Positions 34,258 to 46,760 of a stretch of 64,000 bases of DNA are shown piece after piece. Source of the stretch: Cordia subcordata (taxonomy: Eukaryota; Streptophyta; Magnoliopsida; Boraginales; Cordiaceae). The DNA lies in the NCBI GenBank assembly GCA_028554755.1, contig JAPTOF010000019.1:7884001-7948000 (forward strand). Reading direction: 5' to 3'. The notes under the pieces are model-generated. The model was not told where the DNA came from. It was given only the letters and a program-made list of their open reading frames with translations, and searched no databases. Numbering within the stretch: the first letter of the stretch is position 1; every line of letters begins with the position of its first letter. Made by a program: the position numbers and the translations under genes.

Positions 34258-35159
34258 ACACGGTCACTTTTGCATAGCATCTGACGTTTAATTGTTCTAA
34301 GCTAAATTAACACATCTCCACCTTATATTAAATAAATCGTTTGAGATAAGACTTTCACTTTTTTCGCAAATTATATCATGCATCCAAATAATGGTATACC
34401 CAAATGTACATAGTATGCCGCCCAATAAATCTCACAAGCTGACTATCAGATCAACATAAAATTTAACGAGTTCACTCTCCTCACACTGACAAACACAACA
34501 CAACAATCCGATTGTCGATTGGACACCGGTAACACCATCGACTGCAAGCTCCAAAATCGTTGACAAATTGTGAACATATCATTCACAAGCTGTGAATATA
34601 TTGTGAGCATATCTTAAAGAGTCATAAATATGTAATTTATCTTTGTAAATATATAATATAAAGCTTTTGAATATATAAGAGTGATGGATATGTAAATTTT
34701 GAACAATTTAAAAATTTTTGAATATAAAGTGTTAAAATTTTAAACATAAAACATGCGGTCTATTTAATAATTAAAAATTGTGAATATATAATATAAAAGT
34801 TATGAACTTATAATAACAAACTTGTGAATATACTACTATGAAGTGCACAATGTTAGGTGGTTACAAAATATTTAGGGTATATGGTACCGAATCCCACTTT
34901 CTCCCTATTAAATAATGTACACTTGAAAAAAAAAAAACAGAAAAAAATGACACAAGTAGGCAAACAAGCACGTTTTAAATGTATGCGACAATCATCCAAT
35001 ATTCAAGTGCATGACAATTAAAAACTTTTTTCATATTCTCCAAATAAAGAATTTATTATCTTAATCCCCAACTTAAAATCAATAAAATATCTTAAAATTT
35101 TAGTGTAGACAGATAACAAGGCATACATGCACATATTTATCCACAAGCAGTGGTAGGGC
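34258..35159. other. AT-rich spacer, partly related to the TTGTGAACAT repeat
   Basis: 34560-34830 carries irregular GTGAACATAT / GTGAATATAT motifs like those at 6040-6785. The rest, including a short A-run near 34927, shows nothing I recognise. Confidence 0.5.
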
Positions 35160-35238
35160 CAAGACTTCGCCATAATGGGGGTGAAATATTAAATTTTTTT
35201 AACTCAAAAATATCAAAGAAAAAATTTGTAATGGAAAT

Positions 35239-35269
<31 letters not shown>

Positions 35270-36747
35270 TTCTTTGAGTTAGGGGGCAAAATACACATAT
35301 AAATCTATTTTTTGGTAAATATATGTAAAAATTTGTAGTGATCTTTTTGGGCTGGACGGGCGGCTACCCTCACTTGCGCCCCAGCTCCGCCACCGTCCAC
35401 GAGTATCATTACATTTATTTGCATGTTTCAATTAAAGGTCTATTTTTCACATACATACATATGTACATCTACATACACATACGTAAACTCACTAAAGTTG
35501 GAGGAATTATATCAAAGCTTAATGTGTCAGCTTGGAATATCATTTTATAATTTTGCTAAATATTATTAATATTTTTAATATAATGCAACATCAGATTGAT
35601 ATTATATATATAAAATGTACTACGCTAACTTTAATTGCAAAGCAGAATACATTTATTTAAATGAAAATAATGTGCGATGTTTTTAACGAATGCAACATAT
35701 ATTGCACCGGTTAGACTAATATTTCATTTAGGCTCTGTTTGTTTGTAGGAAAATAAGTTTTAACAAAATATTTCTCTCACTTTCTGGTGTATGGTAGCAC
35801 CTTAAGGCAAAGTCAACTGAAAATCTTTTTCATTCAACAATTACTGTTAGGTTATTTTTGGGGAAAACATTTTCCTCGCCAAAGAGAATGGGCAAACATT
35901 TTGCCCAAAATGTTTTAGGAGTTGAGTTATAGTGGAAGAATGTTTAACAACAGTAAATTTTCATATATAGAATTGTTTAATTAATCTTGAGAAGTACAAT
36001 CTATAACATAATACTATTTAAGCGACCTTGGAGGGCAGTTGCCCTTACTTCCACCCCCCCCCCCCCCAACTCTGCCACTGTCCAACATCATTACATTTTT
36101 TTGCATGATTCAATTAAAGGTCTATTTTTCACATACATACATACGTGCATCTATATACACATACATACACTCGCTAGAGTTGGAGGAATGATGTCAGAGC
36201 TTAATGCGTTAGCTTAGAAAATCATTTTATAATTTTGTTAAATATTATTAATATAATGCAACATTAGATTGACATCATTTATATACAATGTACTACGCTA
36301 ACATTAATTGCTAAGCAGAATACATTTAATCAAATGGATATAATGTGCGATGTTTTTAACGAATGCAACATATATTGCACCAGTTAGCACTAGACTGATA
36401 TTTCATTTAGGCTTTGTTTGTTTGTAGGAAAATAAGTTGCAACAAAATATTTTTCTAACCTTCTAGTGTTTGGTAGCTCCTTAAGGCAAAGTTAACTGAA
36501 AAATCTTTTCCAGTCAACAATTACAATTAAGTTATTTTTGGAGAAAACATTTTCCTTTCCGAATAGAAGGGAAAATATTTTGCCCAAAATGTTTTAGGAG
36601 TTGAGTTATAGTGTAAGAATGTTTAAAGCAATAAATTTTCGTATACATAGAATTATTTAATTAATCTTAAGAAATACGGTCTACAACATAGTACTATTTA
36701 AGTGACCTTGGAGACGTACACTTCCCGCCTTTTGTGCTTGTCCTAGC
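35160..36747. repeat. Tandem duplication, about 0.7-0.8 kb units, two copies plus the start of a third
   Basis: Unit landmarks are the C-rich CTCCGCCACCGTCCACGAG / CTCTGCCACTGTCCAACAT block (35384, 36068), TATTTTTCACATACATACAT (35441, 36122), GCAACATATATTGCACC (35692, 36365), TTTGTTTGTAGGAAAATAAG (35738, 36415) and GTACTATTTAAGTGACCTTGG (36690, matching 36001). The third start is cut by the Ty3 element. A C-run lies at about 36052-36068. A (AT)n run lies at about 35248-35270. Short ORFs (35338-35550, 35987-36217) are the same non-coding repeat read twice. Confidence 0.85.
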
Positions 36748-36751
36748 TGCC

Positions 36752-37267
36752 TGTCACACCCCGACAATGCAGGTGCCATGTAGGCCGCCACTTGGTGAAG
36801 ATGACGAGGCTCACAAGGAGGCACACATGTCACTTTCCATTCCTGGAACATCTAGAAGGTTCTATAGATAGGAACAAATATGGTAGGGATTTTGAATTAT
36901 ACTCAATCCCCTTAATTATGCGATATTCTGTTATAATAGATTATAGAATCTCCTGATTGAATTTCAAAATCCCTTAATTGATGTAGAGGATTCTAGAAGA
37001 TCGTGCTAGCCGTTAGATTAAGATGATCATAGCCATTCATTTGCTAGAGAACATGTATAAATAGCCTAGCTTTTCATTTGTAAAGGACACACAGAAAAGT
37101 TTGAGAGCAATAGAAAGCATTTCTCTCATCTCTTTATTTCGTTGCTTTACTCTTTATCTTGCAAATTTCCTTTGTTCGTGGTTTTTGCAGGCTGACTTAG
37201 CCACTTTTGCTTGAGAAAAATGTCTAAGTGCCACACGCTACGCTTGGGGTAGGCCAAAGGCGTGACA
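36752..37267 (+). repeat. 5' LTR of the Ty3 element (516 bp)
   Basis: Starts TGTCACACCCCGACAATG and ends GGCGTGACA, with TG/CA borders. A TATA-like TGTATAAATAGCC near 37050 is the likely promoter. Compared with the 3' LTR I count ten single-base differences, all transitions and no indels. Confidence 0.97.
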
Positions 37268-37269
37268 AG

Positions 37270-37283
37270 TGGTTACCAGAGCC
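37270..37283 (+). other. Primer-binding-site candidate of the Ty3 element
   Basis: TGGTTACCAGAGCC begins two bases after the 5' LTR. It resembles the initiator-methionine tRNA site common in plant LTR elements (TGGTATCAGAGCC) with small changes. Confidence 0.7.
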
Positions 37284-37325
37284 AAGGTTACACGCAAGGT
37301 GTTTGTGATTTTGCTCCTGTGAAGG

Positions 37326-38440
37326 ATGTCTTCTTCAGGTGTTGAGAAGAACACTGATGTCAGCCATGATGAGAGGGGAAGGGAAGCCCTACCACCTGAA
37401 GCAACCAAAGGCAATAAGAAGGGGAAGTCTCGGGATGTGCAAGTCGCTTTTGAGGCACATTTGACAAAAACGGAAAAGGCCCTGGCTGAGTTCATGACAA
37501 AGATGCAACAGCTTGGGTTTTACGATGAGGAGACACTAGGTCAGGAGGACCTACGGGAAGAGCTCCAAAAGCTTCAAACTAATGTGCAAACGGCAAAAGT
37601 GATGGCTCAACAAGCGTTGACAGAGAAGGAGACCCTGGCCGATTGGTTACAAGGTAGAATGGCTGAACAAGACAAGATCCTTGAGAAGATGAAGAAGGAT
37701 TGGGCTATGTGCAGAGAGGCAATAGCCCATGGCAAAACAACCTATCGCCATGCACCAAAGGTGGATGTGCCAAGACCCAGTTCCTATAGTAGGAAGCGTG
37801 AATCCAAGGAGGTGGACAACTTCTTTTGGCAGGTTGAGCAATATTTGGAGGCAATGCGGCTGGAGGACGACACAAGTCGTGTCAAGACGGCAACACTCTA
37901 CTTAATTGAGGATGCAGCTTTATGGTGGCGCATGAAGCACCAAGGACTCAAGGAGGCAAACAAAGACTTACCCACGTGGGCTATGTTCAAGGAGGAGGTA
38001 TATGCCCAATTTTATCCAAAGGAAGCAGAATGGGATGCTCGTGACAAGCTTAGAGTCCTGAAGCACACAGGGACAATCCATGATTATGTCAAAGAATATG
38101 TTTCCCTTAAACTTTAGGTACATAACAAGCCGGATTATGATCACATGTATGACTTTGTTAAGGGTTTGCAGCCATGGGCCCAATAAGAAGTTAGGATGAG
38201 AAGGCCAAAAACCTTTGTTGAAGCTGTGGCCATAACCGAATCCTTACTAGAATTCAAGACAAGAAACGACTCCTCTAACAAACTCAGGAACGATTTTAAA
38301 GGCAAAGGTGGGGGAGACAAAAATCCCAAAGAACAAGAGAAGTCCTCTTCCAACCAGGATGGGAAGAAATAGAAGAAGCCCTTCAGCTGTTACTTTTGTG
38401 CAGGACCACATGTGTGGCAGGAATGCCCCAAGAGATAGAC
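37326..38440 (+). pseudogene. Ty3 gag (capsid and zinc knuckle), broken
   Basis: Opens at ATG 37326 and reads 263 residues. It has a charged N-terminal half with coiled-coil tendency, then a retrotransposon gag domain with D-N-F-F-W-Q-V-E-Q-Y-L-E-A, A-A-L-W-W-R and H-D-Y-V-K-E-Y near the end. A TAG at 38115 stops it; the same frame continues to a C-x2-C-x3-H-x4-C zinc knuckle (about 38388-38427), with further stops at 38184, 38370 and 38436. Several of these stops look like single C-to-T changes at glutamine codons. The 38308-38490 ORF is a shadow in another frame. Confidence 0.93.
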
Positions 38441-38453
38441 CCTCAACTCATTA

Positions 38454-41400
38454 TTGGAGGAACATGAGAGGGCGACCAAGGCACACATGAGTTCCTTACA
38501 ATTGCTCAATGCCTTAAATGTCAAGCCAGCTACGACGACGTTGCTCAAAGGCGGCTTGATGTATGCAGAAGTGACGATTCATGACAAGACCACCATGGCC
38601 ATGTTGGATACCGGAGCTTCCCATAACTTCATGGCAGAAGATGAAGCCAAAAGGTTGGGACTTATCATCACCAAGTCCTAAGGATCCCTCAAGACAGTCA
38701 ATTCTGTCCCTCGACCTTTGTCAGGTATTGCCAAGAATGTCTCGTTAACTTTGGGCACATGGCAGGGAGACGTGAACTTCATGGTGGTACCTATGGGTGA
38801 CTTCAAGATCGTCCTTGGCATGGAATTCTTTAGAAGAGCCAAGGCCATCCCCACACCACACCTTGAACAAATTGTAATCATGGAGGAGAAGACCCCATGT
38901 ATGGTACCAGCCAAAGTTCAAGTGAGGCCGGAAATGAGACTATTGTCAGCCATACAAGTTGTTAAAGGTCTACGACATGGAGAGGCAACCTATTTAGCAA
39001 CCATGAAGGAGGACGTGGATGAACTAGTGCCAGGAGAAGTGCCCATGGAAATTGCTAAAGTCCTCCGGGAGTTCGTAGATGTTATGCCATCTGAGTTGCC
39101 AAAGAAACTACCACCTAGGAGAGAGGTGGACCACGAGATCGAATTAATTCCTGGTGCGGACCACCCGCCAAAGCACCTTACCGAATGGCTCCTCCGAACT
39201 AGAAGAATTAAAGAAGCAACTCAAGGAGTTGCTCGATGCGGGATTCATTCGACCCTCCAAAGCTCCCTATGGTGCGCCAGTGTTATTTCAAAAGAAGCAA
39301 GATGGCTCACTCTGCCTATGTACAGATTATCGTGCCCTCAACAAGGTCACGGTAAAGAATAAGTACCCCATTCCTCTGATAGCAGACTTGTTTGATCAGT
39401 TGGGTAGTGCAAAGCTTTTCACCAAACTTGACCTTGGTTCGAGGTACCATCAAGTGAGGATTGCTGTAGGGGATGAACCAAAGACGACGTGCATAACAAG
39501 GTATGGATCATTTGAATATTTGGTTATGCCGTTTGGTCTCACTAATGCCCCGGCGACCTTTTGCACTTTGATGAATAAGATTTTTCACCCTTACCTGGAT
39601 CGGTTCGTGGTAGTATATTTGGATGACATTGTGATATATAGTCAAACACTGGAAGAGCATGCCAACCACCTACACACCGTTCTCAAGGTGTTGAAGGACA
39701 ACAAATTGTATATAAAGAAAGAAAAGTGCTCTTTTGCTCAACAAAGAGTCCATTTTCTTGGTCATATCATCGAGAGTGGAAAACTAAAAATGGACCCAAA
39801 GAAAATTCAAGCTATCATGGACTGGGAAGCACCAACCAAAGTAAGTGAATTACGGTCTTTCCTTGGGTTGGTGAACTATTACAGGTGATTCATCCTTGAC
39901 TACTCAAAGAGGGCAGCTCCACTTACTGAGCTCCTCAAGAAAAACACTTCTTGGTAATGGTGTAAGAACTGCCAAGGTGCCTTTGAAGAGTTAAAGAATG
40001 CAGTTGCCAGTGAGCCTGTCATGAGCCTAGCCGACCCTGAGAAGCTATATGAGGTACACACAGATGCCTCCGAATTTGCCATTGGAGGCGTCCTCATGCA
40101 GGATCGCCACCCAATTGCCTATGAGAGTCGGAAGCTCAATGACACTGAAAGAAGATACACGGTGCAAGAGAAAGAAATGACAGCCATTATCCATTGCCTA
40201 AGGGTGTGGCGCCATTATTTGTCGGGATCCACATTCGTGGTCAAGACAGATAATGTTGCTACGAGTTACTTCGAAACCCAAAAGAAGCTAACTCCAAAGC
40301 AAGCAAGGTGGCAAGAGTTCCTTGTAGAGTTTGACTACAAGTTGGAGTACAAGCCCGGGAAAGCCAACTTGGTGCCCGACGCCTTGAGCCGTAAAGCAGA
40401 ACTCCACCACCTGAAGAAAGATGATACCTTGGTTGACAAGATCAAGGGAGGTATGTCTCAAGATCCCATTGCTAGTAGTCTACTCAACCTTACCAGGGAA
40501 GGAAAGGCAAGACAATTTTGGGAGGAAGACGGCGTGCTGTACACCAAGGGGCACCGCATTTATGTCCCTAGGTGGGGGAATCTACGAAGAGACTTGATGA
40601 AAGAATGCCATGACTCAAAATGGGCTGGTCACCCGGGCCAGTTGTATACGAGAGCTCTATTGGAAGCTGCATACTACTGGCCGCATATGAGGGATGATAT
40701 TGAGTCATATGTGAAAACATGTTTGATCTGTCAACAGGATAAGGTTGACAATTAAGCCCCTGGAGGATTGCTTCAACCTCTTCCTATACCAGAGAAACCA
40801 TGGGAGATGGTGACCATGGACTTTATAAGTGCCTTGCCAACATTAGAAAGGTATGGGAGTATCATTGTAGTTGTGGACAAATTCTCGAAATATGCCACAT
40901 TTATACCTAGCCCAGCTGATTGTACAGCTGAACAAACAGCCAAGCTCTTATTCAAACATGTGGTAAAATACTGGGGACTCCCACGACACATTATTTCCGA
41001 TCGTGACCCAAGGTTTACTGGTAAGTTATGGTCTGAACTCTTTAAACTCTTGGGGTCGGATCTGCACTACTCAACAAGTTTTCACCCTCAAACTGATGGG
41101 CAAACCGAAAGGGTGAATGCCTTGTTAGAACTATATCTGAGGCACTTTGTGGGGGCCAATCAGAAGGATTGGGTAGGGTTACTTGATGTGGCCCAATTTT
41201 CCTACAATCTCCAAAGGAGTGAGGCAACGGGCAAAAGTCCATTTGAAGTAGTGACAGGCCAACAACCCTTTGCCCCACACACCATTACATTAGAGTCCAC
41301 TTATAAGGGAAGTAGCCCCTCAGCCTACCAAATAGCTAGGGGATGGAAAGAACAAGCTGATTTGACAAGGGCCTATCTTGACAAAGCAGCTAAAAAGATG

Positions 41401-41775
41401 AAAAAGTGGGCTGACAGAGGAAGAAGGAATGTCTCCTTCCAAATTGGAGACAAGGTCATGATGAAGCTTCTACCACAACAATTCAAGGTGTTTTGAAAGG
41501 TGCATAAAGGACTCATCCGCAAATACAAAGGGCCTTATGAGGTGATCAACAAAGTTGGTGACGTTTCTTACAAATTAGACCTACCTCCAAAGCTGAAGAT
41601 CCATCCGGTATTCCATGTAAGCATGTTAAAACCATACCATGAAGACAAGGAAGATCCAAGCCGAGGAGAATCCAAAAGAGCACCAATGGCCGTGGTAGAC
41701 TCTTATGATAAGGAGATTGAAGGATACCATGAAGGGAACGCGACGAGGACGTTCGCAAGAATAGGTGGGGGAGAA
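38454..41775 (+). pseudogene. Ty3 pol (protease, RT, RNase H, integrase), broken
   Basis: The protease has L-D-T-G-A-S at about 38604-38621. After a stop at 38679 the frame continues to about 39165, where two 1-bp losses (by comparison with the family reading) move it to another frame. RT follows with Y-L-D-D at 39616-39627. Stops lie at 39886 and 39955. RNase H begins at about 40050 (H-T-D-A-S-E-F). Integrase has its H-x-H / C-x2-C zinc region at about 40608-40735, a stop at 40753, then the D, D, E core (M-D-F near 40816, S-D-R-D near 41000, Q-T-E-R near 41104). A stop at 41494 precedes the C-terminal domain. The expected chromodomain region after V-V-D-S-Y-D-K-E is replaced by a short tail. 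Confidence 0.95.
41764..41775 (+). other. Polypurine tract of the Ty3 element
   Basis: GGTGGGGGAGAA lies directly before the 3' LTR, as needed for plus-strand priming. Confidence 0.85.
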
Positions 41776-42291
41776 TGTCACACCCCGACAATGCAAGTGC
41801 CATGTAGGCTGCCACTTGGTGAAGATGACGAGGCTCACAAGGAGGCACACATGTCACTTTCCATTCCTGGAACATCTAGAAGGTTCTATAGATAGGAACA
41901 AATATGGTAGGGATTTTGAATTATACTCAATCCCCTTAATTATGCGATATTCTGTTATAATAGATTATAGAATCTCCTGATTGAATTTCAAAATCCCTTA
42001 ATTGATGTAGAGGATTCTAGAAGATCGTGCTAGCCGTTAGATTAAGATGATCATAGCCATTCATTTGCTAGAGAACATGTATAAATAACCTAGCTTTTCA
42101 TTTGTAAAGGACACACAGAAAAGCTTGAGAGCAATAGAAAGCATTTCTCTCATCTCTTTATTCCGCTGCTTTACTCTTTATCTTGCAAATTTCCTTCGTT
42201 CGTGGTTTTTGCAGGCTGACTTAGCCACTTTTGCTTGAGAAAAGTGTCTAAGTGCCACACGCTGCGCTTGGGGTAGGCCAAGGGCGTGACA
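41776..42291 (+). repeat. 3' LTR of the Ty3 element (516 bp)
   Basis: Same length and borders as the 5' LTR. It is followed by TGCC, matching the four bases before the element. ORFs reading across the pol end into the LTR are not real. Confidence 0.97.
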
Positions 42292-42295
42292 TGCC

Positions 42296-42759
42296 GCCTC
42301 ATTATTGGTCTACATTGGTGTTGGTATTGGAACACGTGATGTTCAATTTATGCTGGAGTATACCGGACTCCATCGGTCTAGATGTCTCTGCCGTCATGTT
42401 AATATTGGCCTACCTGTTAAATTAGTTTCTTATTTATTCATTTATTCATTCTCCACGTAATGGATGGGTGGTCACTCACTATTTTCCAGGATTTTTTTTT
42501 ATTTATACTCTGATTTTAAAATTTTGATTAAATAATACCCTTGTTTTGAATTCATTTTTAAATTTATCTTTTTTTGTACTTGAATTACCGAAATGATGAA
42601 TGAGTTATCGCTTTCGCGACGTTTCAAATTTCCATATTTAAATTTTTAATGGGTTGCGTGATTAATGTAAGTTTAATAATTAAATTATCGAAACAGAAAT
42701 TGACTTGCCGTTTTTTGGTAATAATTTTCTTTATGCAATTTGCCAAAAATTCCTCATAA
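42296..42759. other. AT-rich spacer, no gene seen
   Basis: Non-repetitive AT-rich DNA between the Ty3 element and the inverted element copy. No ORF or recognised repeat is present. Confidence 0.6.
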
Positions 42760-42910
42760 AAACATTAGTAGTATTGAAAATTTACTACAATATATATATA
42801 TATCATTCTCACATTGAAAGTAAAAGTTGACTATCAATAGTAAACACAGATGTCAAAAGCACACATTTTTCTCCTCCACTACACAAGATGTACTCTAGTT
42901 TTATCACTAG

Positions 42911-42944
<34 letters not shown>

Positions 42945-44870
42945 ATTTATACAATAGATTATACATTTTTTTAAAAATATTATACATTAGTTTGAACAAT
43001 TTAAAATATTAAGGACTTATTTGAAAAACAAGGTAACATTAAGGCTTATGATAGTTTACCCCTCAAAAGTTAGTAACTTTTTAGATAAAATGATAATACA
43101 TGATATATAATCAATTTTGTTCTCTTATTAAAAAATGGTGTCCGTATCTGAAATAATATTATAATTAAGGAATTAATATTAATAAGATTTTTAAAGAATA
43201 TTAATATTGCCCATATTGATGAAGCTACATGGGATTAAAGGGGTTGACCCCCTTGTTGGGGTGATCATTCAGTTTAACCGAATCATATTGATAACCAAAA
43301 TTATTTAACTAGATTTTTTCCTATTCAATTTCTATTATAAACAAAATAACCAAATTTTTTAGAAAAATCAAAATTATTCAAAATTCAACTAAAATAACCA
43401 AATTCATTGTAAATTTAGTGTTTATGATATATAATTTTTGGGAATCATATTAAATATTGACTTGTAATACACATGTTTGTGAAAGAGTAAGATTCTCCAC
43501 AAGCCTAAGAAAGATAACATGAATATATCTTTAAATTAATCGCATTGAATACTATTGAAAATTAATGAAAATCAATAAGATATGCATTCAAATTTAGATT
43601 AAAGGAAAAAGCGAATGTCACTCAAAATGATAACTGATAAATGATGGTGTGTCATCACATAGAAACTTGAAAATGTTTATATGGTAGCTCCTAGTACTTG
43701 AAATATAATTTTATATAATATTATAGATTATAGATGCACACAATAATTAATAAAATGTAAATTTAATATATGTCAATGATGTAAAATTTAGCATTTAATA
43801 AAATTAATTTTTTACTAATTATTTTTATTTATAATCTAAAATTATATCTTGGTCAATAACACCTAAAAATCATTTTTAATTTATCTTTTAATGTTTTGAC
43901 ATAGTGAAAAACACCACTTCTTTTTGTTTTATTGTTCAATAGAAAAGTCTCTCATATTAGCTTTTAATATTTGAATTAGTTTTTGTCAAAAGATTTTAAC
44001 GTTTCAAACTAGTATCTAGTGTTTTAGTTTTTTTTCTTATTCTAGCCTCAATGTTTTATTTTAGTTTTTTTTAATCCTATTATTTGATTTTTTTGTATTC
44101 TATCTTTATATCTTAGCTTTTCTTTTCCCTCTACTCTATTCTCATTTTTTTAACTTTTCTTTCCAATTATGTTTCTCTACTAAAAGGAAAAAATCTTTAG
44201 TCAAAATTTTTTTCATACATATCTTTGTCTTTCATTATTGAAAAATATGATGCCACTTGCCTCCCACACTTTTAAAATGTAAAAAATTTTTATCCAACAT
44301 TTTTATCTTTTTTTTTTGTCTAAGTAACCATTTAAAATAAGTGACACGTCTGGAAGCTAAAATATAAAATTAGCTAAAATATACAATTTTATCAAGCAAC
44401 ATAAATATTATAACAATTATATATTAAATTATTTTTTTTATAAATTATATTAACATTTTATAAGCTGAAATTATGATTTTAATATTGTAACGTTAAGGTT
44501 TATAACATAAATATTGAGCACCATGATTCATGATAGATGATTGTGTAGGTTACTTTTATTTTATAAGTAATTTTTTAGAGTGGAGTCAAAGTTTTAAAAA
44601 AAATAAAAGGCAAATGACTTCTGAAAAAAAGAACAAAATGGCAAATACTGTTGAAAAATGAAGAGAAAGAATGTATGTACTTAATAACGATTTTTAGTAA
44701 TTAAGTCCAAGAGAAAAGAGGAGAGAGAGAAAAATAAGGAGAGAGAGGAGGGATTGTCATTGGGAAAGGAAAAAGAGAAAAAAAATATAGAAGAAAGAGA
44801 ATTTAGGAGAGAGAAAGAAAAGTATAATAAAGTGAGAGAATTTAGTGAGAGTAATTACTTGGGGGTAAAT
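42760..44870. mobile_element. Inverted copy of the 7.85-10.17 kb element region
   Basis: Read on the minus strand it matches 7850-10165. Shared segments include TTACTTATAAAATAAAAGTAACC (minus-strand copy at about 44560), GGGTTGACCCCCTTGTTG against GGGGGCCAACCCCCTTAATC (43238 and 9651), and AGGACTTATTTGAAAAACAAGG (43010, reverse of about 9870-9892). It lacks the nested insertion of the other copy. A (TA)n run lies at about 42917-42943. No coding region is seen. Confidence 0.72.
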
Positions 44871-46747
44871 GGCATTCTTCCAATATTAATTACTTGATTT
44901 TCTCGCTAAACCCCGTAAACTGTTATTTAGCTACAAGTAATCGCAATAATTACGTCACGGAGTTAGCTAATAGTCTATCCATCGAATTAAAAGGTAACTA
45001 ATTACTTGAAAAAAAAAAAGGAAAAAAAAGAGTGGGTGCCACTGGCAATGCATTTCTATCATGAATAAATAAACAAGAAAAATACAAAACAGCCTAACTC
45101 GTCATTACTATCTCAATTATCACATGCATAACTAGAAACGGAGCAATTCAAGATTCTTGTATGGGAAACACAAGGCCAACAAGCATATGTGCATATATTT
45201 AATGTTTCCAATTGTGCTTAAGAGCTTCAAGCAAGAACAAATGAAAAGGACATGTAGAATTTGTGCTTAAAAACCTATGTCATCGTTAGGCAAAGAGTGA
45301 AAACCTAAAATGGAGAAAACTAAGAAAAACAAAAAAGAACTTTAAGAGAAAGAGAGCGAGGGGATGGATTTGTGCTTAAAAACCTCTGTCATCGTTTTCT
45401 GCCCGTCGTTGTTTTTGTTGGAGAGTGAATGGAGGAAGAGAATAGAAAGAACTTCTGGAGAGAATAAAATCCTCCTAAATTTGCAAGAAAGAAAAAAGAA
45501 AAGAAACATTTCATTAATATTATAATCCATTTCCTTTCATTTATAAATTTTTGATATACTAATTTGAAAGTCAAACTGTATTTGCAAGAATTGTCTTTTT
45601 TTACTTTTTAAAAGTCAAACTTTATCTTTTTATTGAATTTTGATATACTAATTTGAAAGTCAAACTGTATTTGTAAAGTTTACGGTTTACCTGGTCTCAT
45701 TAAGATTGTCTGACTTTCATTAGTTTTGACTTTCATGGGCTCTTGACCAATGATTTTGGCCAAATTAATCAATGATATTGATCGTAAAAAGATCCTTTGT
45801 CAGGGATCATTATTATTAAGAAAGAACTTCCTACCAACAAGATGATGCTTAAAGAGGTAATGACCTTAACCTGAAAGAAATAGAACACCAGTAGTTTTGA
45901 TAAACAAATATAAGCAAATCTTTTTAATAAGTTTAAATTTTTAGTTGATGTATTAATTTTAATATGGTATTAGAGTCTAAAAACTAAAATTTTCTAGTTT
46001 AAATTAAAACTCATCGTCACTCATTTAAAAATATTAAATTATTTACATGCAAGTTTTAAACAAATCATGCTATATATGAGATGACATGTTAACTATAATA
46101 AATAAATATAACCAAACCTTCTTTACACATTTAAGATTTTGAATGAGATGATAACTCTAATAAATACAAGTTCGAATCTCAAGAAGTGCACTTATTGAGA
46201 AAACTTTTCGTTCACCACTTCTAGTTCGATAAGGATTAACCTGAAGTTTAATGTGACATGGAAATACCCTAATTCAAAGCAATAAAAAAAAAAAAAGAAC
46301 TTTCTTGTCGTATATAACTTATGCCGATAATGCCTGAAGCGTAACAACATTAAAGATTAAAGAAACACGGCATCTTGCATGACCGGCCATCTTTGGAAGT
46401 TTCTCCACTTCATGATTTATCTTGAGATGGATGATGTGTGTCCGTTCAAACATTTCAGCGTCTCAAGTTAATGATTTTTATTTCGAGCGCATTTTTGGGG
46501 GAGGCTGGTGAATCTGCACGATGAAACTTCATTGCAGTGGTAATTAATTAATTGAAGATGGTTGACTTTACGCAAACAGGTTAAAAAAACAATTCAGAAA
46601 ATCTAAGGAGGATTATATATAGAAATGGTTATTTCGCTTCCTGAAGCATGTTATTCTCCTTTTTTTTTTTTAATATTTATAGACGTAGCGTACTTACCTG
46701 ACAATGTCATGCGCAAATTTAGTCAGCCTATTTCTTCTGGGCAACTC

Positions 46748-46760
46748 GCTATATATTCAG
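46748..46760 (+). promoter_or_regulatory. TATA-type element of LFS-like gene 2
   Basis: GCTATATATTCAG lies about 90 bases before the ATG at 46850, in the same place as in the other two copies. A second TATATATAGAAATGG motif lies farther upstream (about 46612-46627) and is also conserved in all three modules. Confidence 0.5.

Larger units (their letters stand above)
36752..42291 (+). mobile_element. Full-length Ty3 (gypsy) LTR retrotransposon, disabled
   Basis: Two 516-bp LTRs (TGTCACACC...GTGACA) flank a primer-binding-like site, gag, protease, reverse transcriptase, RNase H and integrase in Ty3 order, then a purine tract. A TGCC flank is present on both sides (36748-36751 and 42292-42295). 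The LTRs differ at ten positions by eye, all transitions, so the insertion is recent by plant standards. The coding region nevertheless carries nine in-frame stops and at least two frameshifts. The insertion lies in the third copy of the neighbouring tandem repeat. Confidence 0.97.

Noticed and set aside
42760..44870. Possible second LTR retrotransposon next to the Ty3 element
   Set aside because: No LTR pair, PBS or coding domain; it is an inverted copy of the 8-10 kb AT-rich element.
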